DNA of 64,000 bases from CAZAEL01 sp964484135 (GCA_964484135.1 CAZAEL010000004.1:25859-89858), one strand, 5' to 3'; counted from the stretch's first letter, positions 39,936 to 48,511 are shown. Numbers and translations are program-made. The notes: a model not told the origin generated them from the sequence alone.

Positions 39936-39948
39936 AAAAGAGGACGCC

Positions 39949-40290
39949 ATGAAATACATCGTCGCCATCATTCAACCCGACAAGCTCGACGAGGTCCTGG
40001 AGGAGCTGGAGAAAAAGGAGATCCACCTGGTCACCGTGTCCAGCGTCATGGGGCGCGGCCGGCAGAAGGGCATCTCCCAGGTGTACCGCAGCCACAAGGA
40101 GGCGGGCAGCCTGCTGAAGAAGACCAAGCTGGAGATCGCGGTCAACGACGAGTTCGTGAAGCCCGCCATGGAAGCCATCTACAAGGGCGGCCACACCGGC
40201 AACGTGGGGGACGGCAAGATCTTCGTTCTGGACCTGAAGGAATGCCAGCGGATCAGCAACGGCGAGACCGGCGGCCCCGCCATCGGCTGA
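39949..40290 (+). CDS. glnK: PII signal protein GlnK, copy 2
   Basis: 113 residues. The T-loop GRQKGISQVYRSHKEAG has Tyr46 at the modification position but otherwise differs from copy 1 (YRS rather than YRG), which suggests partner specificity for Amt copy 2. B-loop TGNVGDGKIFVLDLKE. No GlnD uridylyltransferase is in the window, so whether the Tyr is modified is unknown. Confidence 0.95.
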   Translation: MKYIVAIIQPDKLDEVLEELEKKEIHLVTVSSVMGRGRQKGISQVYRSHKEAGSLLKKTKLEIAVNDEFVKPAMEAIYKGGHTGNVGDGKIFVLDLKECQRISNGETGGPAIG

Positions 40291-40357
40291 AAACATGCCT
40301 TCGGCCCTCTTCCCGACGGAAAACCGGACCACGGCCGTGCCCCCGGCGATTTTTTTC

Positions 40358-40386
40358 TTGACAAAAAAACCGGGGCGTGCTAAAGT
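40358..40386 (+). promoter_or_regulatory. Promoter of glnA
   Basis: TTGACA (40358-40363) and TAAAGT (40381-40386), spacing 17. Predicted start near 40393, at the foot of ANTAR hairpin 1. Confidence 0.8.
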
Positions 40387-40394
40387 ATTGTCAA

Positions 40395-40456
40395 GCACAA
40401 GGTCGTGCGCATTCCATAATCCGGTTGTCCACGGAAGCGGGACGATGACGTCCTCC
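40395..40456 (+). promoter_or_regulatory. ANTAR-type double-hairpin antiterminator (glnA leader)
   Basis: Hairpin 1: GCAC-AAGGTC-GTGC at 40395-40408 with an AxxGxx loop. Hairpin 2: GGGAC-GATGAC-GTCCT at 40439-40454, loop G at positions 1 and 4. A 30-nt linker lies between. The 3' strand of hairpin 2 forms the 5' arm of the terminator at 40450. Confidence 0.85.
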
Positions 40457-40490
40457 TCAAAGCTGTCTTTGGGGAGGACTTTTTGTTTTT
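40450..40490 (+). terminator. Leader terminator of glnA
   Basis: GTCCTCC (40450-40456) pairs with GGAGGAC (40473-40479), with inner AAAG-CTGT-CTTT, followed by TTTTTGTTTTT. Confidence 0.88.
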
Positions 40491-40573
40491 CAGGGGGGAA
40501 CGGCCGCGCGAGCGGCCTCTAAATCGGGGAGAGGCGAAAAAACTCTCTTTATCCAAACGCAAGGAGCCTCGTC

Positions 40574-42067
40574 ATGGAAGCCATAAAGGAAAGATCGGTC
40601 GTCAAGAGCGTCGCCAGCGCCAACGGCGGGCGCGCCGCCAAGCCCAAGAACGCCAAGGAAGCCATCGAGCTGGCCCGCAAGTCCGGGGTCAAGATCGTGG
40701 ACTACAAGTTCATGGACCTGGTGGGGACGCTGCAGCACATCTCCTACTCCGTGGAAAAACTGAAGGAAAGCGTTTTCGAGGAGGGCATCGGCTTCGACGG
40801 CTCCAGCATCCGGGGCTTCCAGGCCATCAACGAGTCCGACATGCTGCTCATGCCGGACCCGACCACCGCCTTCATCGACCCGGTCCTCAAGGTCCCGACC
40901 ATCTCCTTCCTCTGCAACGTGAAGGACCCGGTGACCGGCAAGGGTTACAAAAAGGACCCGCGGAGCATCGCCCAGGCCGCCGAGGAATACCTGATCAAGA
41001 CCGGCATCGCCACCGAGAGCTGGTGGGGCCCGGAGGCGGAGTTCTTCGTGTTCGACAACGTCCGCTTCGACGTGGGCCAGCGGTCCTCCTTCTACGAGGT
41101 GGACTCCGAGGAAGGCATCTGGAACGCCGGCAAGAACGGCGGGGAAGAGGCCAACCTGGGGTACAAGATCCGCAACAAGGAGGGGTATTTCCCCACCCCG
41201 CCCATGGACACCCTGCAGGACTTCCGCTCCGAGGCCATCCTCCGGATGATGGAGGCGGGTCTGGACATCGACCTGCACCACCACGAGGTGGCCACCGCGG
41301 GCCAGGGCGAGATCGGCGTGGGCGTCCGCACCCTCACCTCCGCCGCCGACCAGATGGCCCTCTACAAGTACATCCTGAAAAACGTGGGGCGCGAACACGG
41401 CAAGACGGTGACCTTCATGCCCAAGCCCCTGTACGGCGACAACGGCACCGGCATGCACACCCACCAGTCCCTGTGGAAGAGCGGCAAGCCCCTGTTCCAC
41501 GACCCCAAGGGGTACGGCTGCGTGTCCCAATTGGCGCTGTGGTACATCGGCGGCCTCTTGAAGCACGCCCCGGCCCTCTGCGCCATCTGCAACTCCACCA
41601 CGAACTCCTACCGGCGCCTGGTGCCGGGCTACGAAGCCCCCACCAACCTGGCCTATTCGGCCCGGAACCGGTCGGCCGCGGTGCGCATCCCCATGTATTC
41701 CAACGAGCCCAAGCAGAAACGCATCGAGTACCGCCCGCCGGACGCGGCCTCCAACCCGTACCTGGCCTTCGCCGCGCTGCTCATGGCCGGCTTGGACGGC
41801 ATCCAGAACAAGATCGACCCGGGCAAGCCCTTCGAGGCGGACATCTTCGAGCTCCACGGCGAGGAGGCCAAGGCCATCCCGCAGGTGCCGGGCTCCCTGG
41901 AAGAGGCCCTGGACGCGCTGGAGAAGGACAACGCCTTCCTGACAAAGGGCGGCGTCTTCTCCAAGGAGTTCATCGAGACCTGGATCGACTACAAGCGGAA
42001 GAAGGAGCACGACTTCGTGCGGCTCCGGCCCCATCCGGCGGAGTTCTTCCTGTACTTCGACTGCTGA
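40574..42067 (+). CDS. glnA: Glutamine synthetase, type I
   Basis: 497 residues, with about 25 extra N-terminal residues compared with the E. coli enzyme. Active-site signatures: GFDGSSIRGFQAI, WWGPEAEFFVFD, DLHHHEVATAGQGEIGV, GDNGTGMHTHQSLW and NLAYSARNRSAAVRIP. It makes glutamine from glutamate, ammonia and ATP. The segment aligned with the E. coli adenylylation site NLYDL reads DIFEL, so Phe425 replaces the Tyr and GlnE-type control is not possible at that site. AAGGAG lies 7 bp before the ATG. Transcription must pass an ANTAR-type attenuator; a second attenuator follows the gene. Confidence 0.97.
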   Translation: MEAIKERSVVKSVASANGGRAAKPKNAKEAIELARKSGVKIVDYKFMDLVGTLQHISYSVEKLKESVFEEGIGFDGSSIRGFQAINESDMLLMPDPTTAFIDPVLKVPTISFLCNVKDPVTGKGYKKDPRSIAQAAEEYLIKTGIATESWWGPEAEFFVFDNVRFDVGQRSSFYEVDSEEGIWNAGKNGGEEANLGYKIRNKEGYFPTPPMDTLQDFRSEAILRMMEAGLDIDLHHHEVATAGQGEIGVGVRTLTSAADQMALYKYILKNVGREHGKTVTFMPKPLYGDNGTGMHTHQSLWKSGKPLFHDPKGYGCVSQLALWYIGGLLKHAPALCAICNSTTNSYRRLVPGYEAPTNLAYSARNRSAAVRIPMYSNEPKQKRIEYRPPDAASNPYLAFAALLMAGLDGIQNKIDPGKPFEADIFELHGEEAKAIPQVPGSLEEALDALEKDNAFLTKGGVFSKEFIETWIDYKRKKEHDFVRLRPHPAEFFLYFDC

Positions 42068-42113
42068 TCCGCTCAGAGCCGTAACCCCGCGGAGATCCCC
42101 GCGGGCGCAGGGT

Positions 42114-42157
42114 CCGCACAAGGTTGTGCGGAAAAGATCCGAACGAAGGCGTTCGTC
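42114..42157 (+). promoter_or_regulatory. ANTAR-type double-hairpin antiterminator between glnA and the porin gene
   Basis: Hairpin 1: CCGCAC-AAGGTT-GTGCGG at 42114-42131 with an AxxGxx loop. Hairpin 2: CGAAC-GAAGGC-GTTCG at 42140-42155, G at loop positions 1 and 4. An 8-nt linker separates them. No promoter is visible upstream, so this site probably controls read-through from glnA. Its stem sequences differ from those of the glnA leader while loop pattern and layout are kept. Confidence 0.87.
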
Positions 42158-42196
42158 GCTTCTCATGAAGGGGACGAACGCCTTCGTTGTTTTTTA
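42144..42196 (+). terminator. Intergenic terminator before the porin gene
   Basis: 14 perfect pairs: 42144-42157 (CGAAGGCGTTCGTC) with 42173-42186, plus inner CTTC-TCAT-GAAG, followed by TTGTTTTTT. It overlaps ANTAR hairpin 2. Confidence 0.92.
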
Positions 42197-42248
42197 GCAA
42201 AAACAGGGGTCTTTCATGGCCCACAAAATGAAAGGGGAGGTTCACATC

Positions 42249-43361
42249 ATGAGGTTAAACAAAATCAACGCGAAGCTGTTGAGGGCTCTGGGAGCGCTCC
42301 TGTTGCCCGCGGCCCTGGCCAGCCAGGGGTTCGCCGAGGGGCCGTCCATCGGCGGCTTCGTGGACTTCGGGTACAACTACAACTTCAACGGCATGGCCGC
42401 CAACACGCTCCGGTCGTTCGACAGCAAATCCAACAGCTTCACGCTGCAGAACGCCGAGGTCGTGGTGTCGGGCAAATCCGACAAGGACGTGGCCTATCGG
42501 GTGGACCTGGATTACGGGTTCGACGCCACCAACACGAACTACCTGAACAACAACGCCGGCGACGAGTTCGACATCCAGCAGGCCTTCATCACCGTCCCTT
42601 GCCCCTTGACGGGCGGGGCCTTTACGGCCGGAAAATTCGTCACGCTGCACGGGGCCGAAGTGATCGAGGCCAAGGACAACTTCAACACGTCCCGCGGGTT
42701 CCTGTTCAACTACGCCATCCCGCTCCACCACACGGGCGTGAAGTACGACAAGGCCTTCGGGGACTTGGCCCTGACGGGCGCCGTGGTCAACGGCTGGGAC
42801 AACCTGTATGAAAACAACAAGGGCAAAACGTTCCACGGCATGGCCGCCTACACCTTCTCCCCGAAGCTGTTCGCCAGCCTGGGAGGCACCTACGGCCCGG
42901 AACAGGCTTCCCCCACGGCGGCCGGCGTCAGCACGGAAAAAAACAGCCGCGGCCTGGTGGACGCCCTGGTGAAGGCCATGCCCACGGACAAACTCACCCT
43001 GATCGCCAACTGGGACTGGGGCGTGGAGGAGGGCCTCACCCCGGCCGGGACCGACACCACCCAAAACTGGGCGGGCCTGGCGTTGCACGCCAATTACATG
43101 CTCACCGACGTCTACTCCGCGGCTCTGCGCTGGGAGACCTTTGACGACGAAGGGTCCCGCACCGCGGCCTTGACGCCGGCGGCCGTGAACGGTCAAGTGC
43201 TCCACTCTCTGACCGCCACCCTCCAGCACAAGATGAACGACGTGATCACGCGTCTGGAGTTCCGGCAGGACACGTCCTCCAAAAAAGTCTTTGTGGACGA
43301 CAAGGGCATGCCGGACGACAGCCAGAGCACCGTCGGGTTGCAGTGGATCTACGCCTTCTGA
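42249..43361 (+). CDS. Outer-membrane beta-barrel porin (BBP2-like)
   Basis: 370 residues. The start at 42249 has GGGGAGG 8 bp upstream and gives a clean signal peptide (LLRALGALLLPAALASQGFA). The mature protein has alternating strands rich in Gly, Asn and aromatic residues, beginning SIGGFVDFGYNYNFNG and ending STVGLQWIYAF with the terminal Phe typical of barrel proteins. FDIQQAFITVPCPLTGGAFT and TAGKFVTLHGAEVIEA resemble the BBP2 porin family. It probably lets small nitrogen compounds or other solutes cross the outer membrane. Expression is linked to glnA through the attenuator in between. Confidence 0.85.
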   Translation: MRLNKINAKLLRALGALLLPAALASQGFAEGPSIGGFVDFGYNYNFNGMAANTLRSFDSKSNSFTLQNAEVVVSGKSDKDVAYRVDLDYGFDATNTNYLNNNAGDEFDIQQAFITVPCPLTGGAFTAGKFVTLHGAEVIEAKDNFNTSRGFLFNYAIPLHHTGVKYDKAFGDLALTGAVVNGWDNLYENNKGKTFHGMAAYTFSPKLFASLGGTYGPEQASPTAAGVSTEKNSRGLVDALVKAMPTDKLTLIANWDWGVEEGLTPAGTDTTQNWAGLALHANYMLTDVYSAALRWETFDDEGSRTAALTPAAVNGQVLHSLTATLQHKMNDVITRLEFRQDTSSKKVFVDDKGMPDDSQSTVGLQWIYAF

Positions 43362-43375
43362 ACCCCTTGGAACCG

Positions 43376-43410
43376 GAAGAAGAGGTCTCCTAGACGACTT
43401 CTTCTTTTCC
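43376..43410 (+). terminator. Terminator after the porin gene
   Basis: GAAGAAG (43376-43382) pairs with CTTCTTC (43398-43404), inner GTCT-CCT-AGAC, followed by TTTT. Confidence 0.65.
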
Positions 43411-43422
43411 CGCCGTCATACC

Positions 43423-43461
43423 GTGAGCTGGGCTCCTCCCCCCTTTTGGAGCCCAGCTCAC
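43423..43461. repeat. Perfect 14-bp inverted repeat
   Basis: GTGAGCTGGGCTCC and GGAGCCCAGCTCAC flank an 11-base pyrimidine-rich loop. There is no T-run directly after it. It could be a second terminator element, an operator or an RNA processing site before the EAL gene. Confidence 0.7.
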
Positions 43462-43475
43462 GGCCGGTTCCAAAA

Positions 43476-43527
43476 ATTTCCCGGGTCTGACCCCCCATCA
43501 TCACCCCCAGACCCGGGAAATCTTTTA
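43476..43527 (+). terminator. Strong hairpin 12 bp before the EAL gene
   Basis: ATTTCCCGGGTCTG (43476-43489) pairs perfectly with CAGACCCGGGAAAT (43508-43521), followed by CTTTTAT. As a terminator so close to the next start codon it could attenuate the EAL gene. No AxxGxx hairpins are seen next to it. Confidence 0.6.
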
Positions 43528-43539
43528 TAGGACGATCCC

Positions 43540-44739
43540 ATGAACGCACGCCAGATCATCCAGGACGGGAAATTGGACGTCTTCTTCCGGCCCGTGTTCT
43601 CGGTCAAGCAAAAAAGCCTGGCCGGGCACGAGGCCTTCTGCCGCGCCCCGGGCGGACGCGAGGGCGGCGACGACCTGGGCCGAATGGCCGCCAGGGAGGG
43701 GCTGGCCCTGGAGATGGACCGCCTCCGCCGCAAGGCGTCCCTGGAAGGGTTCAAGAACGCCTGTGCCGGAACAGACCTGATCCTCTTCCTCAATTTCTCC
43801 TCGGAGATCGTGGACCAGGGCGTGGTGGGATCCAACCGCCTTTTCGACCTGGTCAGGTCCCTGGGCCTGGCGCCGCACAACATCGTGATCGGGATCAACG
43901 AGTCCGGGGCCGAGGACACCGCCTCCCTCAAAAAGTTCATCGAGACGCACAAAGGCCACGGCTTCCTCATCGCCCTGGACCGGATCGGCGCGGGCCACTC
44001 CAACCTGAACCGGATCTCCCTGGCCCGGCCCGATATTTTGAAAATGGACCCTTCCCTGGTCCGCGGCATCCACCGGGACCACTACCACAGGGAAATCCTC
44101 CGGTCCTTCACGCAACTCTCCAAAAAATTGGGGGCCCTGGTCGCGGCCGACGGGGTGACGGAAGAAGAGGAATTGCTCGCCCTCCTGGAACTGGGGGTGG
44201 ACATGGCCCAGGGGCCCTATTTCGGGGAAACGCGGGAGATCGGCGAGGCCGACGAGCGTCGATGGGAAGAGAAACTGGGAGGGGTGGCCGCCAAATCCAA
44301 GAACTTCCTGGTGGAGAAGACCCGGCGGGAGAAAGCCCTTCACAACGAGCAGGACGCCCTGATGGGAGAAATCCTGCGGGAGCTGTCAAAGGCGGTTCCG
44401 GAGGAGTTCGACGCCGCTTTAAACGAGTGGGTGCGGCGGCACCCGTCCGTGGAATGCGTGTACGTGCTGGACGAGGAAGGCGCGCAGATCAGCGAAACCG
44501 TCGCCCCGCCCGGCAGGCCCTTCAAACAGAACGGCCTGTTCCGTCCGGCCCGCAAAGGGGCGGACCATTCCTTCAAGGACTACTATTACCTGCTGACCGA
44601 CACCTTCGTGAACCGGTTCCGGACGGAGCCCTACATCTCCCTGGCTTCCGGGAACCTCTGCGTCACCCTCTCCGGCCTTTTCCGGGACGCGAGAAGCCGG
44701 CAACACGTTCTCTGCCTGGACGTTCCGACATCCCCCTAA
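43540..44739 (+). CDS. Degenerate EAL-domain protein with C-terminal sensor-like domain
   Basis: 399 residues. The first ~245 residues follow the EAL fold (FFRPVFSVKQKSLAGHEAFC, FLNFSSEIVDQGVV, ALDRIGAGHSNLNRI, DILKMDPSLVRGIH), but key catalytic positions of c-di-GMP phosphodiesterases are changed: HEAF instead of EALxR and DRIGAG instead of DDFGTG. It is therefore probably a non-catalytic signal or c-di-GMP-binding protein. The C-terminal region (about 270-395; VECVYVLDEEGAQISETVAP, DYYYLLTDTFVNRFRTEPYI) resembles a single Cache/YkuI-C-like sensor. It follows the porin gene behind two strong hairpins. Confidence 0.75.
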   Translation: MNARQIIQDGKLDVFFRPVFSVKQKSLAGHEAFCRAPGGREGGDDLGRMAAREGLALEMDRLRRKASLEGFKNACAGTDLILFLNFSSEIVDQGVVGSNRLFDLVRSLGLAPHNIVIGINESGAEDTASLKKFIETHKGHGFLIALDRIGAGHSNLNRISLARPDILKMDPSLVRGIHRDHYHREILRSFTQLSKKLGALVAADGVTEEEELLALLELGVDMAQGPYFGETREIGEADERRWEEKLGGVAAKSKNFLVEKTRREKALHNEQDALMGEILRELSKAVPEEFDAALNEWVRRHPSVECVYVLDEEGAQISETVAPPGRPFKQNGLFRPARKGADHSFKDYYYLLTDTFVNRFRTEPYISLASGNLCVTLSGLFRDARSRQHVLCLDVPTSP

Positions 44740-44757
44740 AAGGGCTTTTGAAACCGG

Positions 44758-45516
44758 TCAGGCCGGGAGCTCGCGGGTCAGCCGGTTGAACTCCTCCAGG
44801 TCCAGGGTCTCGGCCCGGCGCTCCGGCCGGATTCCGGCCTTCTCGAGGGAAGCCAGCGCCACGGGTTTGTCCAAAGAAAGTCCGTGGGAAAGGGCGTTCA
44901 GGAGGGTCTTGCGCCTTTGGGAAAAGGCGGCGTGCACAACGTCGAAAAACCGCTTTTCGTCCTCAATCCGCGATCGGGACCGCCGCCTGAGCCGCACGAC
45001 CGTGGAGAAAACCTTGGGGGCCGGGCGAAAACACCCCGGCGGCACGTCGAACAGCGCCTCCGCCTCGGCCTTGCCCTGCACCGCCAGGGTCAAAATCCCG
45101 TAATCCTTCCGGTCCGGCCTGGCCGTCATGCGGTTGGCCACTTCCTTCTGCACCATGACGACCGCGGTGGACCAGGCGGTCCAATCCAGCATCTTGCGCA
45201 AGATGGCGTTGCCCGCGGAATAGGGCAGATTTCCTATGAATTGACAGGAATTCTCCGGCCAATCCGGCAACGGCCATTTCAAAAAATCCTCCGCCGCCAC
45301 ATCCAGCGACGGCCAACGGGCTTTGAGCCCCGCGGCCAATCGCTCGTCCAGCTCCACCACGGTCACTTGAGACGTCTTCTCCAAAAGGAATTGGGTGAGG
45401 ACCCCCCGTCCGGGGCCGACCTCCAACACGCGGGAACAGGACATGTCCAAAGAGTTGACGATGCGTCCGGCCACGGCTTTGTCAACGAGAAAATTTTGCC
45501 CCCACTTTTGACGCAT
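44758..45516 (-). CDS. rsmA: 16S rRNA dimethyladenosine transferase RsmA (KsgA)
   Basis: 252 residues. The SAM-binding motif is VLEVGPGRGVLTQFLL and the catalytic motif is IGNLPYSAGNAIL. It dimethylates two adjacent adenines near the 3' end of 16S rRNA. It starts MRQKWGQNFLVDKAVAGRIV, typical of the family. The ATG lies one base after the cinA stop, so they are coupled. It converges with the EAL gene. Confidence 0.96.
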   Translation of the reverse strand: MRQKWGQNFLVDKAVAGRIVNSLDMSCSRVLEVGPGRGVLTQFLLEKTSQVTVVELDERLAAGLKARWPSLDVAAEDFLKWPLPDWPENSCQFIGNLPYSAGNAILRKMLDWTAWSTAVVMVQKEVANRMTARPDRKDYGILTLAVQGKAEAEALFDVPPGCFRPAPKVFSTVVRLRRRSRSRIEDEKRFFDVVHAAFSQRRKTLLNALSHGLSLDKPVALASLEKAGIRPERRAETLDLEEFNRLTRELPA

Positions 45517-45517
45517 G

Positions 45518-46780
45518 TCAACGAACGGACAGAAGCCTCAGCCGCAACGCCTCCAACGCCTCCAGCGCCGCCCTCTCCCGTATTCGCTGCCGGTCGCCGA
45601 AGAACAGATGTTCCCGGCATGAGGTCCGCCCCCGATGGGAAAGGGCGATATAGACCAGGCCCACGGGTTTTTTCTCGCCGCCGCCTCCGGGGCCCGCGAT
45701 GCCCGTGACGGACACCGCCCAATCGGCGCCGGACCGCCGCCGGGCCCCACGGGCCATCTCCACGGCGCATTCCCGCGACACCGCGCCCCTCCTCGCCAGG
45801 GTGGCCGGCTTGACGCCCAGGACACGCCGTTTGCTCTCATTGGAATAGGTCACGACCCCCTGGAGAAAATAGTCGGAGCTTCCCGGCACGCGGGTGATTT
45901 TTTCCGCCAGGAGCCCGCCGGTGCAGGACTCGGCCGCGGCCAGCGTTTCCTTCCGCCGCCTGAGGAGCCGCCCCACCGCCTCCTCCAGGGTCTCCTGCCC
46001 TTCCCCGTAGACGGCCCGGCCGAAACGCCGCCGGATCTTGAGCTCGATCCGTCGAAGGCGGTTTTCCACCTCGTCAAAGGATGGGGCGGACACCGTCGCC
46101 TTGATGTCGATGATGAAAGATTGCGCCAAAATGCCCCAGACCACGCGGACCGGGTCCCGGCTTTTCTCGCTTGCCACGATGGGGCGCAGTTTTTCGTCCA
46201 CCGCGGATTCGGGGATTCCGTAAATACGCCAGATTTTCGTTTGCCGGGCGACCCCCGGAAATTTCCTCCGGAGGATGGCCGAAAAATCTCCGTCAAAAAG
46301 CGGAAAAAGCTCCCTGCCGGGCCCCGGGAACAGCCCGAGGACCTTCCCGCCGGTTTCCAGCACTTGCCCGGGGGCGGTGCCGTTGGGGTTGTCCAGGACG
46401 CGGGCCCCGGAAAGAAGGTAGGCCTGGCGCCGGTTGTCCGGGGGCATGCGGAGCCCCCGGGCCCGGAACTTGGCCGCGATGCCGCGGGCCAGAGACGGCA
46501 CGTAACGCAGCGGACGGCGGAGCGCCTTGGACCAGGCCTCCCGGGTGATGTCGTCGAAGGTGGGGCCGAGACCGCCGGCGCAAAGGACGGCGTCGGAGCG
46601 GCGCCAAGCCTCCCGGAACGCGCGGACCATCTCGTCCGGGTCGTCCCCCACCGTGGTTTCGCGGCGGAGGGCCAGGCCCAGCCGTTCCAGCCTGGGGGCC
46701 AGGGCGGCCGCGTGAGTGTTGACCTTCCCCATGAGCAGCTCGCTGCCCACGCAGATCAACTCCACGCGCGGCGTTTTCAT
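45518..46780 (-). CDS. cinA: CinA family nicotinamide-nucleotide amidohydrolase
   Basis: 420 residues from the start MKTPRVELICVGSELLMGKV; an upstream in-frame ATG is rejected as Pro-rich shadow. The N-terminal molybdopterin-binding-like domain has LCAGGLGPTFDDITREAWSK. The C-terminal amidohydrolase domain has AAAESCTGGLLAEKITRVPG, YSNESKRRVLGV and VSVTGIAGPGGGGEKKPVGL. It recycles the nicotinamide mononucleotide produced by NAD consumption, complementary to nadE. It is operonic with rsmA. Confidence 0.94.
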   Translation of the reverse strand: MKTPRVELICVGSELLMGKVNTHAAALAPRLERLGLALRRETTVGDDPDEMVRAFREAWRRSDAVLCAGGLGPTFDDITREAWSKALRRPLRYVPSLARGIAAKFRARGLRMPPDNRRQAYLLSGARVLDNPNGTAPGQVLETGGKVLGLFPGPGRELFPLFDGDFSAILRRKFPGVARQTKIWRIYGIPESAVDEKLRPIVASEKSRDPVRVVWGILAQSFIIDIKATVSAPSFDEVENRLRRIELKIRRRFGRAVYGEGQETLEEAVGRLLRRRKETLAAAESCTGGLLAEKITRVPGSSDYFLQGVVTYSNESKRRVLGVKPATLARRGAVSRECAVEMARGARRRSGADWAVSVTGIAGPGGGGEKKPVGLVYIALSHRGRTSCREHLFFGDRQRIRERAALEALEALRLRLLSVR

Positions 46781-46820
46781 GGACGGACGTTCCTGTCGCG
46801 GCGTTTTTTGGCGGCCCGGA

Positions 46821-47132
46821 TCAGTGGTAGAACCCGACCCTGGGTTCGGCGGCGGGGCCGGGCGCGGCCTTGATGGGGCCGAAGCGGGCCTCATACCGGG
46901 CCACGTTTTCCTGCAGGGCCAGGAGAAGGCGCTTCATGTGCACGGGGCTCGTGAGCACGCGGGACCGCACCTTGGCCTTGGGCGGTTGCGGGGAATGGAA
47001 GATGAAATCCAGGACGAATTCCGTCTCTGAATGGCTGATCAAAGCCAGATTGGCGTACACGCCGCTGGCCGTGGCGTCGTCGATCTCGATGGAAAGCTCC
47101 GGAAGCGCCCCGGCCCCTTTTTCATCGCTCAT
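46821..47132 (-). CDS. DUF3467 family protein
   Basis: 103 residues. The conserved core reads GVYANLALISHSETEFVLDF and SPVHMKRLLLALQENVARYE, which matches the small DUF3467 family of unknown function. It is soluble, without a signal peptide. It lies between the alanine symporter and cinA with gaps of about 40 bp on each side; AGAGGTG upstream is a plausible ribosome site. Confidence 0.85.
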   Translation of the reverse strand: MSDEKGAGALPELSIEIDDATASGVYANLALISHSETEFVLDFIFHSPQPPKAKVRSRVLTSPVHMKRLLLALQENVARYEARFGPIKAAPGPAAEPRVGFYH

Positions 47133-47170
47133 GGGTTCACCTCTCTTTCAAAAAATCCGCGCGGGCCCCG

Positions 47171-48511
47171 TCAAACCGTTCCCGTCTCCCTCTTCACGGC
47201 GCCCGCCAAAAGGATCAGCCCGATGAGGTTGGGGAGGGCCATGAGGCCGTTCATCACGTCCGCGAAGGCCCAGACCGTGGTGAGGTGCGTCACGGAACCC
47301 ACGAACACCAGCGCGCAGTAGACCAGCCGGTAGGGGAACAGCGCCCGAAACCCCAGGAGATAGAGGACCGACCTTTCCCCGTAATAGGCCCAGCCCACCA
47401 GGGTGGAGTAGGCGAAGAGCACGACCCCGACGGTGACGATCCATTTGCCCCAGGCCCCCGGCAAAGCCGCGGAAAAGGCCGCGGTGGTGAGGGGCGCGCC
47501 CGTGAGCATCCCGCCGTCCGGCCCCGCCTGTGACCAGGCCCCGGTGACCACGATGACCAAACCCGTGACCGAACAAACGACCAGCGTGTCAAGAAACGTC
47601 TGGGTCATGGACACCAGCGCCTGGACGGAAGGGTGGGAGCTCTTGGCCGCGGCCGCGGCGAACCCGCCCGTGCCGAGGCCCGATTCGTTGGAAAAGACCC
47701 CCCTCGCCACGCCGTACCGCATGGCCATCATGACCGTGGACCCCGCGAAACCGCCCGCCGCGGCGGTCCCCGTAAAGGCGTCCGTTATAATGAGAGCCAG
47801 GGCGCCGGGAATCTGGTCCGCCCTCGCGATCAGGACCGCCAGCCCTCCCAGCAGGTAGACCGCCGCCATGACCGGGACCATGATGGTCGATGCCAAAGCA
47901 ATGGACCGAATGCCTCCAAGGACCACCAGAGCCGTGCCTATCATCAGCACGAGACCGGTGGTCCAGGCGGGGATTTGAAAAGCGTCGCGCAAAGCGTCGG
48001 CCACGGAGTTGGCTTGCACCATGTCCCCGATCCCGAAGGCCGCGACGGCGGCGAAGACGGCGAAAAGGACGCCCAGCCATTTTTGGCCCAAACCCCGCGA
48101 CAAATAGAGCATGGGGCCGCCGGTCTTGGTGCCGTCCGGCTCCGTGACGCGGTATTTCACCCCCAGGAAGGCTTCGGCGTATTTGGTCGCCATGCCCACC
48201 AACCCCGTCACCCACATCCAGAACAGGGCGCCGGGCCCTCCGAGGGCGATGGCCGTGGCCACGCCCGCGATGTTCCCGATGCCGACGGTGGCGGCCAGGG
48301 CGGTCATGAGGGCCTGGAAATGGCTGACGTCCCCCTCCGCGCCCGGCTCGTGCCGGCGGATGAACGCCAGGTGCAGGGCATGGGGCAGAAGCCGGAACTG
48401 GATGCCTCTCAGGAGAACGGTCAAAAATATTCCGGTCCCGACCAGGAGAACCAGCATCGGCGGGCCCCAGACCCAGGAGCCCAATTTCTCCAGAACAAAA
48501 GGCAGGTTCAT
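47171..48511 (-). CDS. AGCS family sodium:alanine/glycine symporter
   Basis: 446 residues from MNLPFVLEKLGSWVWGPP, with about 11 membrane segments. Family signatures: FQALMTALAATVGIGNIAGV, GALFWMWVTGLVGMATKYAE and GVFSNESGLGTGGFAAAAAK. It imports alanine or glycine with Na+. Its ATG overlaps the stop of the preceding NSS symporter gene as ATGA, so the two amino-acid carriers are translated together. Confidence 0.95.
   Translation of the reverse strand: MNLPFVLEKLGSWVWGPPMLVLLVGTGIFLTVLLRGIQFRLLPHALHLAFIRRHEPGAEGDVSHFQALMTALAATVGIGNIAGVATAIALGGPGALFWMWVTGLVGMATKYAEAFLGVKYRVTEPDGTKTGGPMLYLSRGLGQKWLGVLFAVFAAVAAFGIGDMVQANSVADALRDAFQIPAWTTGLVLMIGTALVVLGGIRSIALASTIMVPVMAAVYLLGGLAVLIARADQIPGALALIITDAFTGTAAAGGFAGSTVMMAMRYGVARGVFSNESGLGTGGFAAAAAKSSHPSVQALVSMTQTFLDTLVVCSVTGLVIVVTGAWSQAGPDGGMLTGAPLTTAAFSAALPGAWGKWIVTVGVVLFAYSTLVGWAYYGERSVLYLLGFRALFPYRLVYCALVFVGSVTHLTTVWAFADVMNGLMALPNLIGLILLAGAVKRETGTV

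Noticed and set aside
40291..40357. Possible terminator after glnK2
   Set aside because: A GC palindrome precedes a T-run at 40350-40356, but the stem is short and ambiguous and the T-run is part of the glnA promoter region.
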